NCBI GenBank assembly: GCA_964614585.1
Contig: CAZTLW010000061.1
Span: forward strand, 1-13,006
Origin: JAHEFX01 sp964614585
GTDB taxonomy: Bacteria > Actinomycetota > Acidimicrobiia > Spongiisociales > JAENVV01
DNA: 13,006 nucleotides
Direction of reading: 5' to 3'
Shown piece after piece: positions 1 to 6,988 of the stretch; positions within the stretch are counted from its first letter, which is position 1, and each line of letters starts with the position of its first letter. The position numbers and the translations under genes were made by a program. The notes under the pieces are model-generated. The model was not told where the DNA came from. It made no database searches and saw only the letters and a program-made list of their open reading frames with translations.

Positions 1-2
1 TC

Positions 3-857
3 GCCTCGGCCCCCTCCTACGCCCACGGCGTGGTCGACCCGGTCCCGGCCATCGGCGAGGTCACCGCCCGGACCGGCCGCTGGCTGCACGTCGATGCCTG
101 CGTCGGCGGGATGGTGCTGCCGTTCCTCGACGGCGCACCGCCGTTCGACTTCGCAGTCCCGGCCGTGGACTCCCTCTCCGTGGACCTCCACAAGTACGGC
201 TACACCCCCAAGGGCGCCTCACTCGTCCTCCATCGTGATGCCGAGCACCGATCCCACCAGTACTTCGCCACGGCCGCCTGGACCGGCTACCCGGTCGCCA
301 ATGCCACCGTGCAGTCGACGAAGTCGGCCACCTCGCTGGCGGCGGCGTGGGCGTCCGTGCAGCACCTGGGCACGGAGGGCTACCGCCGACTCACGCTCGA
401 CTCGTGGCAGGCCACCCGGGGCCTCATCGACGCCGTGGCGTCGTCGGATGCGGTCCACCTGGTCACCGAACCGGATGCGCCGCTGCTCGCCGTGACGTCG
501 GCCGACGTGTTCACCCATGCCCAGGCGATGCGCGAGCGTGGTTGGCAACTCGGGGCCACCCCGTCGCTCGGGCCCTCGCCAGCCCACCTCCACTTCACGA
601 TGACGGCCGCCCACCTCGGCCTGCTCGACGACCTGGCCCGCGACTTGCTGGAAACGGCCCCCACCGAGGTCCCCGCTGCCGAGAACCCGCTGGCCGGCAT
701 CGACCTGGTATCCGTCGACCCGGCCGTGATCGGTGGGCTCCTCGATGCGATCGACCTCGACCGGGACCGGGCGATGGTCGACGCCGCCATCGATGCCCTC
801 GACCCCGAAGCCCGCGCCGCCGTGATCTCGGCCTTCATCCAGCACCTGTACCGATGA
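3..857 (+). CDS. Group II PLP-dependent decarboxylase / sphingosine-1-phosphate-lyase-like enzyme, C-terminal part (5' end outside window)
   Basis: The open frame runs in from the left edge; 284 residues are visible and the N-terminal part is missing. The visible part carries the hallmarks of the pyridoxal-phosphate decarboxylase family. SAPSYAHGVVDP (visible residues 2-13) resembles the segment that closes over the cofactor. HVDACVGG (29-36) holds the Asp expected to pair with the pyridine nitrogen. SVDLHKYGYTPKG (59-71) has the Schiff-base lysine at residue 64. The closest style is the sphingosine-1-phosphate lyase / tyrosine-decarboxylase-like branch rather than aminotransferases. The substrate cannot be read from the sequence. 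The last 60 or so residues are an acidic helical tail (PAVIGGLLDAI, RAMVDAAIDAL). The GTG at 30 is internal, since homology continues upstream to the edge. The stop overlaps the start of the transporter gene (ATGA), which suggests co-translation with it. I am confident of the family, not of the substrate. Confidence 0.85.
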   Translation, partial: ASAPSYAHGVVDPVPAIGEVTARTGRWLHVDACVGGMVLPFLDGAPPFDFAVPAVDSLSVDLHKYGYTPKGASLVLHRDAEHRSHQYFATAAWTGYPVANATVQSTKSATSLAAAWASVQHLGTEGYRRLTLDSWQATRGLIDAVASSDAVHLVTEPDAPLLAVTSADVFTHAQAMRERGWQLGATPSLGPSPAHLHFTMTAAHLGLLDDLARDLLETAPTEVPAAENPLAGIDLVSVDPAVIGGLLDAIDLDRDRAMVDAAIDALDPEARAAVISAFIQHLYR

Positions 858-2110
858 TCGTCGCCCTGGTCGGGACCACCGTGCTGCTCGCCGTCGGGTG
901 GGCCCTCCGGCGGGTCATCCCCGTCCGGGGCCCGCTCACCGCGATCGTCCCCGCCGCCATCCTCGGGGGATTCGTGGCCCTCGGGCTGCGGGCGGTCGAC
1001 GTGCTGCCGGGATCGACGACGGCCTGGCAGGACGTCGCCTACCACCTGTTCGGGATCTCCTTTCTCGCCATCGGGCTCACCCCGACGGGGGCGACCCGCC
1101 TCGCCAAGGGGGCGCTGTGGATGGGGATCGGCCAGTGGGCGACGTTCTCGTTGCAGGCGGCGGCGGGCGGGATGATCGCCCTCTGGATCGGCGGCCTCGA
1201 CCCCGGATTCGGGTTCCTCGCCCCGCTGGGCCTCAACGAGGGGCCCGGCCAGGCCCTGTCGATCGGTCGCTTGTGGGAAGCGGACTACGGCTTCGCCGAT
1301 GCCGCCTCGATCGGGGCCACGATGGCCTCGATCGGGTTCGTCGTCGCCTATCTGGGCGGGTTGGTGGTGGCCCGCCGCCGGCCGGTGGCCGGACCCGTGA
1401 CCCGACCGTCGGTCTACCGGGTCGGGGCCCGCACGATCCCCGTGGCCGCCGCCATCGTCGTGGGCTACGCCGCGCTCTATCTCGCCGTCTCCCTCGGTCT
1501 CGGCGCGGTCGCCCCGGGCATCGTCGATCTCGTCCTCGGCGTGCTGTTCTTCGTGGCCCTCGTCGTGGGCATGGCCGCCCGTGCGCTGCTCGGTCGGGTG
1601 GGCGTCTCGATCGACGGTGCCGAGACCCGGCAGGTGACCGTGATCGCCGTCGACGGCCTCACGGTCGCGATCCTCGGCTCCCTCACGTGGGGGGCCGTCA
1701 GTGCGGTGGCCGGCCCGCTCGCCGCCGTGGTCGTCGGGGCCGTCGCCACCACCGTGGTCGTGCTCGTCGTCGCCCGGCGGTGGATCGAGGCCTGGCGCAC
1801 CGAACGGTCGCTGGCCCTGTTCGGCACCGTGACCGGCACGGCGGCCTCCGGCCTCGCCCTGTTGGCCCTCACCGATCCCGAGATGGAGTCACCGGTCGGG
1901 GTCGAGTTGGGGGCGATGGTGGTGGTCTCGGCGCCGGTGGTGCTGGGCGGCATCGCGCTGTCGACGGCGGCGGCGTCGGGCTCGGTGGGGGAGGGCACCG
2001 CCGTGGCCATCTTCCTCGCCATCGGGGTCGCGGCCCTGGCCGTGCTCGCCCTCGTCGTGAATCGGATCGGCGAGCCGGGAACCGCCCCGTCGGGGGATCG
2101 CGCCACCTGA
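854..2110 (+). CDS. GltS-like sodium:glutamate symporter family membrane protein
   Basis: This is a 418-residue, very hydrophobic protein with about 10-12 predicted membrane segments, close to the roughly 400 residues usual for GltS. Two regions recall the GltS fold. LNEGPGQALSIGRLWE (127-142), followed by YGFADAASIGATMASIG (145-161), is comparable to the first inverted repeat, where GltS has a GHGT-type loop. ALFGTVTGTAASGLALL (321-337), followed by TDPEMESPVGVELG (340-353), matches the C-terminal repeat of the symporter homologues. The probable role is cation-coupled uptake or exchange of an acidic amino acid or other carboxylate across the cytoplasmic membrane, but the substrate is unproven. 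I place the start at the ATG at 854 because it overlaps the upstream TGA as ATGA and begins directly with a membrane segment. The open frame extends further upstream, but only as an out-of-frame shadow of the decarboxylase. Coupling to a PLP decarboxylase suggests the pair handles one amino-acid substrate. Confidence 0.7.
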   Translation: MIVALVGTTVLLAVGWALRRVIPVRGPLTAIVPAAILGGFVALGLRAVDVLPGSTTAWQDVAYHLFGISFLAIGLTPTGATRLAKGALWMGIGQWATFSLQAAAGGMIALWIGGLDPGFGFLAPLGLNEGPGQALSIGRLWEADYGFADAASIGATMASIGFVVAYLGGLVVARRRPVAGPVTRPSVYRVGARTIPVAAAIVVGYAALYLAVSLGLGAVAPGIVDLVLGVLFFVALVVGMAARALLGRVGVSIDGAETRQVTVIAVDGLTVAILGSLTWGAVSAVAGPLAAVVVGAVATTVVVLVVARRWIEAWRTERSLALFGTVTGTAASGLALLALTDPEMESPVGVELGAMVVVSAPVVLGGIALSTAAASGSVGEGTAVAIFLAIGVAALAVLALVVNRIGEPGTAPSGDRAT

Positions 2111-2131
2111 CCCGACGGCACCGGGCGTGGG

Positions 2132-2137
2132 TACGGT
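2132..2137 (+). promoter_or_regulatory. -10 hexamer TACGGT of a probable leaderless promoter
   Basis: TACGGT fits the actinobacterial TANNNT -10 consensus and ends exactly 6 nt before the ATG at 2144. Transcription would then start at or next to the A of the ATG, giving a leaderless mRNA. No Shine-Dalgarno sequence lies before this start, which agrees. The same spacing occurs before the VOC gene on the other strand. A weak -35-like CTGACC lies at 2107-2112. Confidence 0.5.
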
Positions 2138-2143
2138 CCCGGC

Positions 2144-2530
2144 ATGGAGTCGACCAACTACTTCGACACGATCATCCTCGTCGCCGACGATTGCCCGGTC
2201 GACGTCGCCGAGGCGCCTCCACGCCGCGACCCGCCGACCGTGGCGCAGATCCAGTACGACCTGCTCGTCGATGCCCCGTACGTGCACACGTCCGACGACG
2301 TCGTCTACGAGTCGAACGGCCGCCGTCGGGACATCGACCGCACGACGTTCTTCTCCAAGGGCCAGCCGTGTCTGCGGTCGTCCCCGCTCACCAAGCGCTA
2401 CGGTTTCGGCATCCACTCGGACGCCGCGGGGCGCGTCGCGCTCGTTCCGGTCGAGTCGGAGACCTACCGGCGCCTCGCCGACGACCCGGCGGTCGCGACC
2501 GTCAAGGCGATGCGCTCCTCCCGGCGGTGA
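2144..2530 (+). CDS. DUF6157 family protein (hypothetical)
   Basis: This is a 128-residue soluble protein without signal peptide or membrane segment. It matches what I remember of the DUF6157 family along its whole length. It opens with TNYFDTIILVADDCP (4-18), then has PTVAQIQYDLL and the YVHTSDDVVYE stretch near residues 46-56. A highly conserved core FFSKGQPCLR...LTKRYGFGIH follows at about 69-91, and the end is KAMRSSRR. No catalytic function is known to me for the family. The invariant Lys/Cys/Arg-rich core suggests a binding or catalytic surface, but that is inference. The gene sits 33 nt after the transporter yet appears to have its own leaderless promoter, so it is probably separately controlled. 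It converges on the DUF2470 gene with a 25-nt gap. The start is fixed by the family N-terminus. Confidence 0.85.
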   Translation: MESTNYFDTIILVADDCPVDVAEAPPRRDPPTVAQIQYDLLVDAPYVHTSDDVVYESNGRRRDIDRTTFFSKGQPCLRSSPLTKRYGFGIHSDAAGRVALVPVESETYRRLADDPAVATVKAMRSSRR

Positions 2531-2555
2531 CCATGCCGCCGGACACGTCACGGTC

Positions 2556-2891
2556 TCAGCCGTCGAGGCGGGCCCGGGCGTCGGCAACGAGGTCGACCAC
2601 GGCCGATCGGACGTCGTTCGCTCCTCGGAGGGGCGTCGGGAACGGCACCCGGGCCATCCGGGGTCCCGCCGGCGTCGTTGCGCGCAGTGTCAGTCCGTAT
2701 CGGTCGAGGCCCACGAGGACGGCATCGGTGGCATCGTCGAGTTCGGTGAGGCCGCGCACGATCTCGGCGTTGGAGTCNNNNNNNNNNNNNNNNNNNNNNN
2801 NNNNNNNNNNNNNNNNNNNNNNNNNNNNNNNNNNNNNNNNNNNNNNNNNNNNNNNNNNNNNNNNNNNNNNNNNNNNNGCTGGTCGGGTCAT
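2556..2891 (-). CDS. DUF2470-like small protein, interrupted by the assembly gap
   Basis: Only the first four or five residues (MTRPA) and the last 73 are readable, because a 100-N gap removes the middle. The C-terminal part has the pattern of a DUF2470 domain: DAVLVGLDRYGLTLRATT, then ARVPFPTPL, then a terminal helix DVRSAVVDLVADARARL. DUF2470 is the alpha/beta domain often fused to, or found near, FMN-binding split-barrel proteins of the heme-utilization/CREG type; its own biochemical role is unclear. The start at 2891 is chosen because a near-perfect GGAGGAGG lies 5 nt upstream of it (2897-2904). The start and end appear in the same frame across the gap, but 100 N is a placeholder, so this is not proof that they belong to one gene. 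A frameshift or two different genes cannot be excluded. Confidence 0.55.
   Translation of the reverse strand: MTRPXXXXXXXXXXXXXXXXXXXXXXXXXXXXXXXXXXDSNAEIVRGLTELDDATDAVLVGLDRYGLTLRATTPAGPRMARVPFPTPLRGANDVRSAVVDLVADARARLDG
2778..2877. other. Assembly gap of 100 N
   Basis: A run of exactly 100 unresolved bases is the conventional placeholder for a scaffold join of unknown size. It removes the middle of the DUF2470-like gene. Flanking sequence on both sides has the same composition and coding style, so nothing suggests a misjoin, but the true distance is unknown. Confidence 0.98.
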
Positions 2892-2896
2892 GGTCG

Positions 2897-2904
2897 CCTC
2901 CTCC
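2897..2904 (-). promoter_or_regulatory. Strong Shine-Dalgarno site fixing the DUF2470-like start
   Basis: On the - strand GGAGGAGG stands 5 nt before the ATG at 2891. It favours this start over the in-frame ATG at 2990, which would lie only 6 nt beyond the upstream VOC stop. Confidence 0.7.
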
Positions 2905-2996
2905 GGTGGTTCGCTGCGATCGCCGACGAGGCACCCGTCGGCCACGCGCATCTTCCCAGCCGGCCGCGACCACTCGGGAGGAGCCCCCACCCGCCT

Positions 2997-3356
2997 TCAG
3001 AGCGGGCGGGCGAAGCTGAGTTGGTGGCCGTCCGGGTCGTCGAGGTGGAAGTAGCGCTCGCCCCACTCGGCGTCCCGGGGCGGTGCCTCGGGCGTGTGGC
3101 CGGCCGCCACGGCTCGCTCGTGCATGGCGTCGACGTCGTCGACGTGGATGATGACCCGGCCCCACCCGGCGGCTCCGGACGCGTCGGTGAGGATGAGGTT
3201 CAGGTGCTGGTCGCCGACGGCGAAGCTGGTGAAGTCGGCGTCCGGTCCGCCGTAGGACGGCTCGAACCCGAGCGACCGGTAGAACTCGGTCGAGCGCGAC
3301 ATGTCGGTCACCGCGAGAGTGATCGCGTCGATCGACGTCGCCCATCCCGAGTCCAT
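2997..3356 (-). CDS. VOC superfamily (glyoxalase/bleomycin-resistance fold) protein
   Basis: A 119-residue single-module vicinal oxygen chelate protein. The first beta-alpha-beta-beta-beta unit runs from AITLAVTDMSRSTEFYRSLGF (11-31) to about residue 57, and the second from GRVIIHVDDVDAMHERAVAAG (66-86) to the end. It finishes with the typical FHLDDPDGHQLSFARPL (103-119). Such proteins usually dimerise to build a metal site and can be dioxygenases, glyoxalases, epimerases or drug-binding proteins. The substrate cannot be told here. The in-frame ATG at 3488 is rejected as start because it would cover the divergent protease promoter. The ATG at 3356 gives the normal family N-terminus and has a TANNNT box exactly 6 nt upstream. 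The DUF2470-like gene follows 105 nt downstream in the same direction with its own strong Shine-Dalgarno site. The low-complexity spacer has a short CCCGC/GCGGG inverted repeat around the VOC stop codon. Confidence 0.85.
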   Translation of the reverse strand: MDSGWATSIDAITLAVTDMSRSTEFYRSLGFEPSYGGPDADFTSFAVGDQHLNLILTDASGAAGWGRVIIHVDDVDAMHERAVAAGHTPEAPPRDAEWGERYFHLDDPDGHQLSFARPL

Positions 3357-3362
3357 GGTGCG

Positions 3363-3368
3363 AGCGTA
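3363..3368 (-). promoter_or_regulatory. -10 hexamer TACGCT of a probable leaderless promoter for the VOC gene
   Basis: Read on the - strand, TACGCT ends exactly 6 nt before the ATG at 3356. This is the same geometry as at 2132-2137 on the + strand. No Shine-Dalgarno sequence precedes the start, so a leaderless transcript is likely. No convincing -35 element was seen. Confidence 0.5.
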
Positions 3369-3398
3369 CCGGCTCGTTTCGAGGGCCGATCGGAGGGG

Positions 3399-3404
3399 TA
3401 GGTG
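3399..3404 (+). promoter_or_regulatory. Possible -10 hexamer TAGGTG for the divergent M50 protease gene
   Basis: TAGGTG would start transcription near 3411, leaving a short leader of 10-22 nt before the candidate starts at 3421 and 3433. The last base departs from the TANNNT consensus, so support is weak. It lies back to back with the VOC promoter in a region of about 75 nt. Confidence 0.25.
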
Positions 3405-3432
3405 GGCGTCGCCAACCACCATGGAGCCACGC

Positions 3433-4605
3433 ATGCTGCGAGCCAACGCCTGGCGCATCGGTCGCCTCGGGGGAGTCGAAGTGCGCATCGACCCCTCATG
3501 GAGCGTGATCGCCCTCCTGATCGCCTACACGTTCTTCCTCGTCCTGGGCGCCCAGTTCGACGAGCTCGGCCTCGTCGCCACGATCGGGCTCGCCGTGGCC
3601 ATGGCGCTCGTGTTCTTCGGCAGCGTCCTCGCCCATGAGCTCGCCCACTCGTGGGTGGCCCTCGCCCGGGGCATCGAGGTCCGGGGCATCACGCTGTTCC
3701 TCTTCGGCGGGGCGACCCACGCCGACCTCGAGACGGAGGACCCCTCCGACGAGCTCTGGATCAGCGCCGTCGGGCCGTTCACGAGCCTCGTGCTGGCCGG
3801 CCTGCTCTGGCTGGTGAGCCTGCCGCTGCCCGAGGGCCCCATCGGGTTCGCCGTCGGCTACCTGGCCGTCCTCAACCTCGCCCTGGCGATCTTCAACCTC
3901 GTGCCCGGCTTCCCCCTCGACGGCGGCCGCATCCTGCGGTCGCTCGTGTGGCGGTCGACCGGCGACCTCGTCCGTGCCACCCGGGTCGCCGCCCGGGCGG
4001 GGCGATTCGTCGGCTTCGCCATCATGGCCCTCGGCTTCGCCCAGCTCCTCTTCCTCGGGGCGCTGATCGGGGGGTTGTGGCTGGTGGCCATCGGCTGGTT
4101 CCTCGCCCAGGCGGCGAGGGCGTCCTTCGCCAACCTCGCCGTCAAGGCGGCGCTCGAGGACGTGCGTGCCGCCCGGGTCATGACCCGCGACCTCGTGACC
4201 ATCCCTGCCGGGATCACCATCGACCAGGCCATCGACGACTACTTCATGGCGTTCGACTTCACCGCCTTCCCGGTCGGCGACGGAGACGACACCACGGGGA
4301 TCCTCACCCTCCGCGCCGTGCGGGAGGTCCCCGGCGACGAGCGATCCGAGGTCCGCGTCGTCGACGTGATGGAGCCACTCGCCGACCACTGCGTCGTCAC
4401 GGTCGACGACGAGCTGGGCGACGTGGTCGGCAAGCTCATGGGCGGCGACATCCGCCGGGTCGTGGTCGTCGACGGCGGCACCGTCGTCGGGCTCATCTCC
4501 TCCCGCGACCTCGTGCGGTGGCTGGAGCGCTCACGGGAGCTCGGTCGGGAGGAGGCCTCGCTCCGGCTGACGCCCGATCAGGGGCGGCGGGACACGGCCT
4601 CGTAG
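3433..4605 (+). CDS. M50 (site-2-protease-like) intramembrane zinc metalloprotease with two CBS domains
   Basis: A 390-residue membrane protein of the SpoIVFB/CBS-domain branch of family M50. The N-terminus AWRIGRLGGVEVRIDPSW (6-23) is typical. The zinc motif HELAH is at 68-72 (ligands H68 and H72, catalytic E69) within a membrane helix. The third ligand is D163 in NLVPGFPLDGGR (155-166). About five or six membrane segments span 24-230. Two CBS modules follow, about 247-300 and 309-365 (ARVMTRD, VRVVDVMEPL, IRRVVVVDGGTVVGLISSRDL), probably nucleotide-sensing regulators. The family cuts membrane proteins inside the bilayer, for example anti-sigma factors; the substrate here is unknown. I prefer the ATG at 3433 because GGAG (3423-3426) precedes it by 6 nt; the ATG at 3421 is in frame and possible. 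The open frame back to 3301 only shadows the VOC gene. The 3' end overlaps the convergent atpG by 28 bp. Confidence 0.9.
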   Translation: MLRANAWRIGRLGGVEVRIDPSWSVIALLIAYTFFLVLGAQFDELGLVATIGLAVAMALVFFGSVLAHELAHSWVALARGIEVRGITLFLFGGATHADLETEDPSDELWISAVGPFTSLVLAGLLWLVSLPLPEGPIGFAVGYLAVLNLALAIFNLVPGFPLDGGRILRSLVWRSTGDLVRATRVAARAGRFVGFAIMALGFAQLLFLGALIGGLWLVAIGWFLAQAARASFANLAVKAALEDVRAARVMTRDLVTIPAGITIDQAIDDYFMAFDFTAFPVGDGDDTTGILTLRAVREVPGDERSEVRVVDVMEPLADHCVVTVDDELGDVVGKLMGGDIRRVVVVDGGTVVGLISSRDLVRWLERSRELGREEASLRLTPDQGRRDTAS

Positions 4606-5453
4606 CCGGAGACGACGTCGAGAATCTGGGCCGTGATCTCGGCCTGCCGCAGCTGGTGGAACTCGGTCGTCAGCCGCTCCAGCTGCTCCTCGATCGATCG
4701 CTCGGCGGCCTGCATGGCCGTGAGTCGCGCACCGTGCTCGGCGGCGCGGGCGTCGGCGAGGGCCCGGTAGAGCGCCACGAACAGGTCCGCCCGCAGGAGC
4801 CCCGACATCAGCACCCCGAACGAGTGGGGCGAGTCCGGGAGCCGCTGGGTCGGCCACGGCTCCTCGGCGATCCGGCGGAGGCGGGCGGCGTCGGGGGGAG
4901 CAACCTGGAAGACACGCGGCACCCGCCGCGTACGCGAGAGGGGATGCTGGAAGACCACGGCCACCCGGGAGACACCCTCCTCGGCCTGCCACTGGTCGAT
5001 GCGGACCACCAGTTCCTGCACGACCTCGGGGATGCCGTCGACGGTGGCGGGGAGCGGGAGGTGCGAGCCGGCGACGCCCCGCCGCTCCAGGGCGGCTTCG
5101 GCCCGGCGCCCGATCACCGCCACCAGTCGATGCTCGGGCGCCCGGGCATGGCGTTCGAGCCAATCGACGGCCTCGTCGGCGACCTCACGGTTGATGGGGC
5201 CGCACAGTCCCTGGTCGGTCCCGACGACGATCGCCGCCGCCCGGCCGGCCCGGGGATCGGCGATCGGGACGTCGCCCTCGCGGAAGCAGACCTGGAGTCC
5301 CAGCTCGACCGTCTCCGCGTAGGCGGCTATGGATTCGGATGCCCGCTCGAAGTCGTTGATGCCGACCGCGGCCAGACCCTTCATCGTCGAGACCAGCGAG
5401 TGGAGCTCTCGCCCCACCGTCAGCCGACGCTCGAGTCGCTGCGTCGAGCTCAT
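4578..5453 (-). CDS. atpG: N-ATPase gamma subunit (central rotor shaft)
   Basis: A 291-residue protein near the usual gamma length of about 290. The two long terminal helices that form the rotor shaft are clear. The N-terminal one covers RLERRLTVGRELHSLVSTMKG (6-26). The C-terminal one carries ARLTAMQAAERSIEEQLERL and the diagnostic FHQLRQAEITAQILDVVSGYEA. The Rossmann-like middle has AAAIVVGTDQGLCGPINREV (about 72-91), equivalent to the SDRGLCG region of ordinary gamma. The N-terminus departs from the usual ITxAM pattern, fitting an alternate-type gamma. The protein turns inside alpha3beta3 and transmits torque between the c ring and catalytic sites. Its ATG overlaps the atpA stop (ATGA), so translation is coupled. 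It is the last gene of the operon. Its final 28 bases overlap the 3' end of the convergent M50 protease gene, and I see no clear intrinsic terminator. Confidence 0.93.
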   Translation of the reverse strand: MSSTQRLERRLTVGRELHSLVSTMKGLAAVGINDFERASESIAAYAETVELGLQVCFREGDVPIADPRAGRAAAIVVGTDQGLCGPINREVADEAVDWLERHARAPEHRLVAVIGRRAEAALERRGVAGSHLPLPATVDGIPEVVQELVVRIDQWQAEEGVSRVAVVFQHPLSRTRRVPRVFQVAPPDAARLRRIAEEPWPTQRLPDSPHSFGVLMSGLLRADLFVALYRALADARAAEHGARLTAMQAAERSIEEQLERLTTEFHQLRQAEITAQILDVVSGYEAVSRRP

Positions 5454-6988
5454 CGTGCGCCACCCCCGACCAGGTCGTGGGCCACGTCGAGGAGGTGGTC
5501 GATGTCGTCGTCGGTGAGATCGTCGCCCGCCTCGAGGCCGTCGAAGAGCTCCGGTTCGGCATCGACCATGCGGGCGGCGATCTCCTTCGATCGCTCCGCC
5601 ACCGCGTCCACCTCGATCCCGTCGAAGGCCCCACCGGTGACCGCCACGAGCGTGGCGAGCTGCTCGGCGACGGTGAGCGGTTCGTACCGGCCCTGGCGCA
5701 AGACCTGGCGCACGCGGCGTCCGCGGGCGAGGGCCGCCTCCCGCTCCGGCTCGAGGCGAGCCCCGTACTTGCTGAACCGCTCGAGCTCCTCGAACTGGCT
5801 GTAGGACAGCCGGAGGTCACCGGCGACCGCCCGGTAGGCGGGCAGCTGGGCCCGGCCCCCCACCCGGGAGACGGAACGCCCCACGTCGATCGCCGGGAGG
5901 ATGCCCTGTCGGAGCAGGCGGGGGGAGAGGTAGAGCTGGCCATCGGTGATCGAGATGAGGTTGGTGGGGATGTAGTCCGAGATGTTCTGGGCCTTCGTCT
6001 CGATGATCGGCAGGGCCGTGATGCTGCCGCCGTCGCGGAGGTTGGTGGGTCGCTCGAGCAGCCGGGAGTGCAGGTAGAAGACGTCGCCCGGGTAGGCCTC
6101 CCGGCCCGGCGGCCTGCGCAGCAGCAGCGACAGCTCCCGGTGGGCCCGGGCATGCCGGGTGAGGTCGTCGTAGACCACGAAGACGTCCCGGCCCGCCTCC
6201 TCCATGAGGTACTCGGCCATGCTCGTGGCGGCGTAGGGGGCGATGAACTGCCGGCCGGGTGGGTCGTCGGACGACGACGCGACCACGATCGTGTGGGCGA
6301 GCGAGTCGTGGGCCCGGAGGTCGTCGATCGTCTTGGCGATGGCGGCGCTGCGTTGCCCGATGGCGGCGTAGATGCAGATGACGTCGGTGCCGCGCTGGTT
6401 GATGATCGTGTCCACCCCGATCGCCGTCTTGCCCGTCTGGCGGTCGCCGAGCACCAACTCCCGCTGCCCCCGCCCGATGGGCACGAGGGTGTCGATGGCC
6501 GTGATCCCGGTCTGCAACGGCTCCTCGACCGGGGAGCGGTCCATGATCGGGGGCGCCGGGCGTTCGATCGGCCAGTGGTCGTCGGCGTCGACACGCCCGG
6601 CCCCGTCGAGCGGGCGTCCGGTTGGGTCGACGACCCGCCCGACGAGCCCCGCCCCGACCGGCACGCTGAGGACCCGCTCGCCCCGTCGGACCGGGTCCCC
6701 GGCCTTGAGCTCGCCGGGCGGGTCCAACAGGACGACGCCGAGTCGGTCCCGGCCGAGGTCGAGGGCCAGCGCAAGGACGCCGTCGCCGAGCGAGACGAGT
6801 TCCTCGGACCTGACGCCGGGCAGCCCGTCGACCTCGGCGATGCCGGCATCGACCCGGCGCACGCGCCCCACCTCCCCGACGACCGGCCGATCGATGGCAC
6901 CGGTGTCGATGGCACCGCCGAGCCGGTCCAGCCGGTCGTCGAGGGCGCCGGACCAGGCCTCTGCGTCGAGGATCCCGACGTCGGTCAT
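5450..6988 (-). CDS. atpA: N-ATPase alpha subunit (F1 non-catalytic nucleotide-binding subunit)
   Basis: A 512-residue protein of standard alpha length. The beta-barrel domain (about 25-100) has the GEVGRVRRVDAGIAEVDGLPG segment. The P-loop GDRQTGKT lies at 181-188, followed by IYAAIGQRSAAI (207-218). The Walker B region is VFVVYDDLTRHA (269-280). SVSRVGG (372-378) carries R375, the arginine finger that reaches into the beta catalytic site. The helical C-terminal domain starts near 390 (LRLSYSQFEELERFSKYG). It alternates with beta in the alpha3beta3 head and holds non-catalytic nucleotide. The Q in the P-loop and the SRVGG motif distinguish it from beta. The start at 6988 is chosen because it overlaps the atpF stop as ATGA; longer in-frame openings to 7165 only shadow atpF. 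The stop overlaps the atpG start. Confidence 0.96.
   Translation of the reverse strand: MTDVGILDAEAWSGALDDRLDRLGGAIDTGAIDRPVVGEVGRVRRVDAGIAEVDGLPGVRSEELVSLGDGVLALALDLGRDRLGVVLLDPPGELKAGDPVRRGERVLSVPVGAGLVGRVVDPTGRPLDGAGRVDADDHWPIERPAPPIMDRSPVEEPLQTGITAIDTLVPIGRGQRELVLGDRQTGKTAIGVDTIINQRGTDVICIYAAIGQRSAAIAKTIDDLRAHDSLAHTIVVASSSDDPPGRQFIAPYAATSMAEYLMEEAGRDVFVVYDDLTRHARAHRELSLLLRRPPGREAYPGDVFYLHSRLLERPTNLRDGGSITALPIIETKAQNISDYIPTNLISITDGQLYLSPRLLRQGILPAIDVGRSVSRVGGRAQLPAYRAVAGDLRLSYSQFEELERFSKYGARLEPEREAALARGRRVRQVLRQGRYEPLTVAEQLATLVAVTGGAFDGIEVDAVAERSKEIAARMVDAEPELFDGLEAGDDLTDDDIDHLLDVAHDLVGGGAR

Noticed and set aside
2990..3010. Inverted repeat CCCGC/GCGGG around the VOC stop as a terminator
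   Set aside because: The stem is only about 5 bp and no T-run follows in either direction; it is probably chance in GC-rich DNA.
898..3054. Long + strand frame of 718 codons passing through the N run
   Set aside because: It is Arg/Pro/Gly-rich shadow translation of the transporter gene and crosses the assembly gap; no family resemblance.
3301..3432. Upstream extension of the M50 protease to an ATG at 3301
   Set aside because: It would run through the VOC coding region and both divergent promoters, and the added residues do not resemble the family N-terminus.
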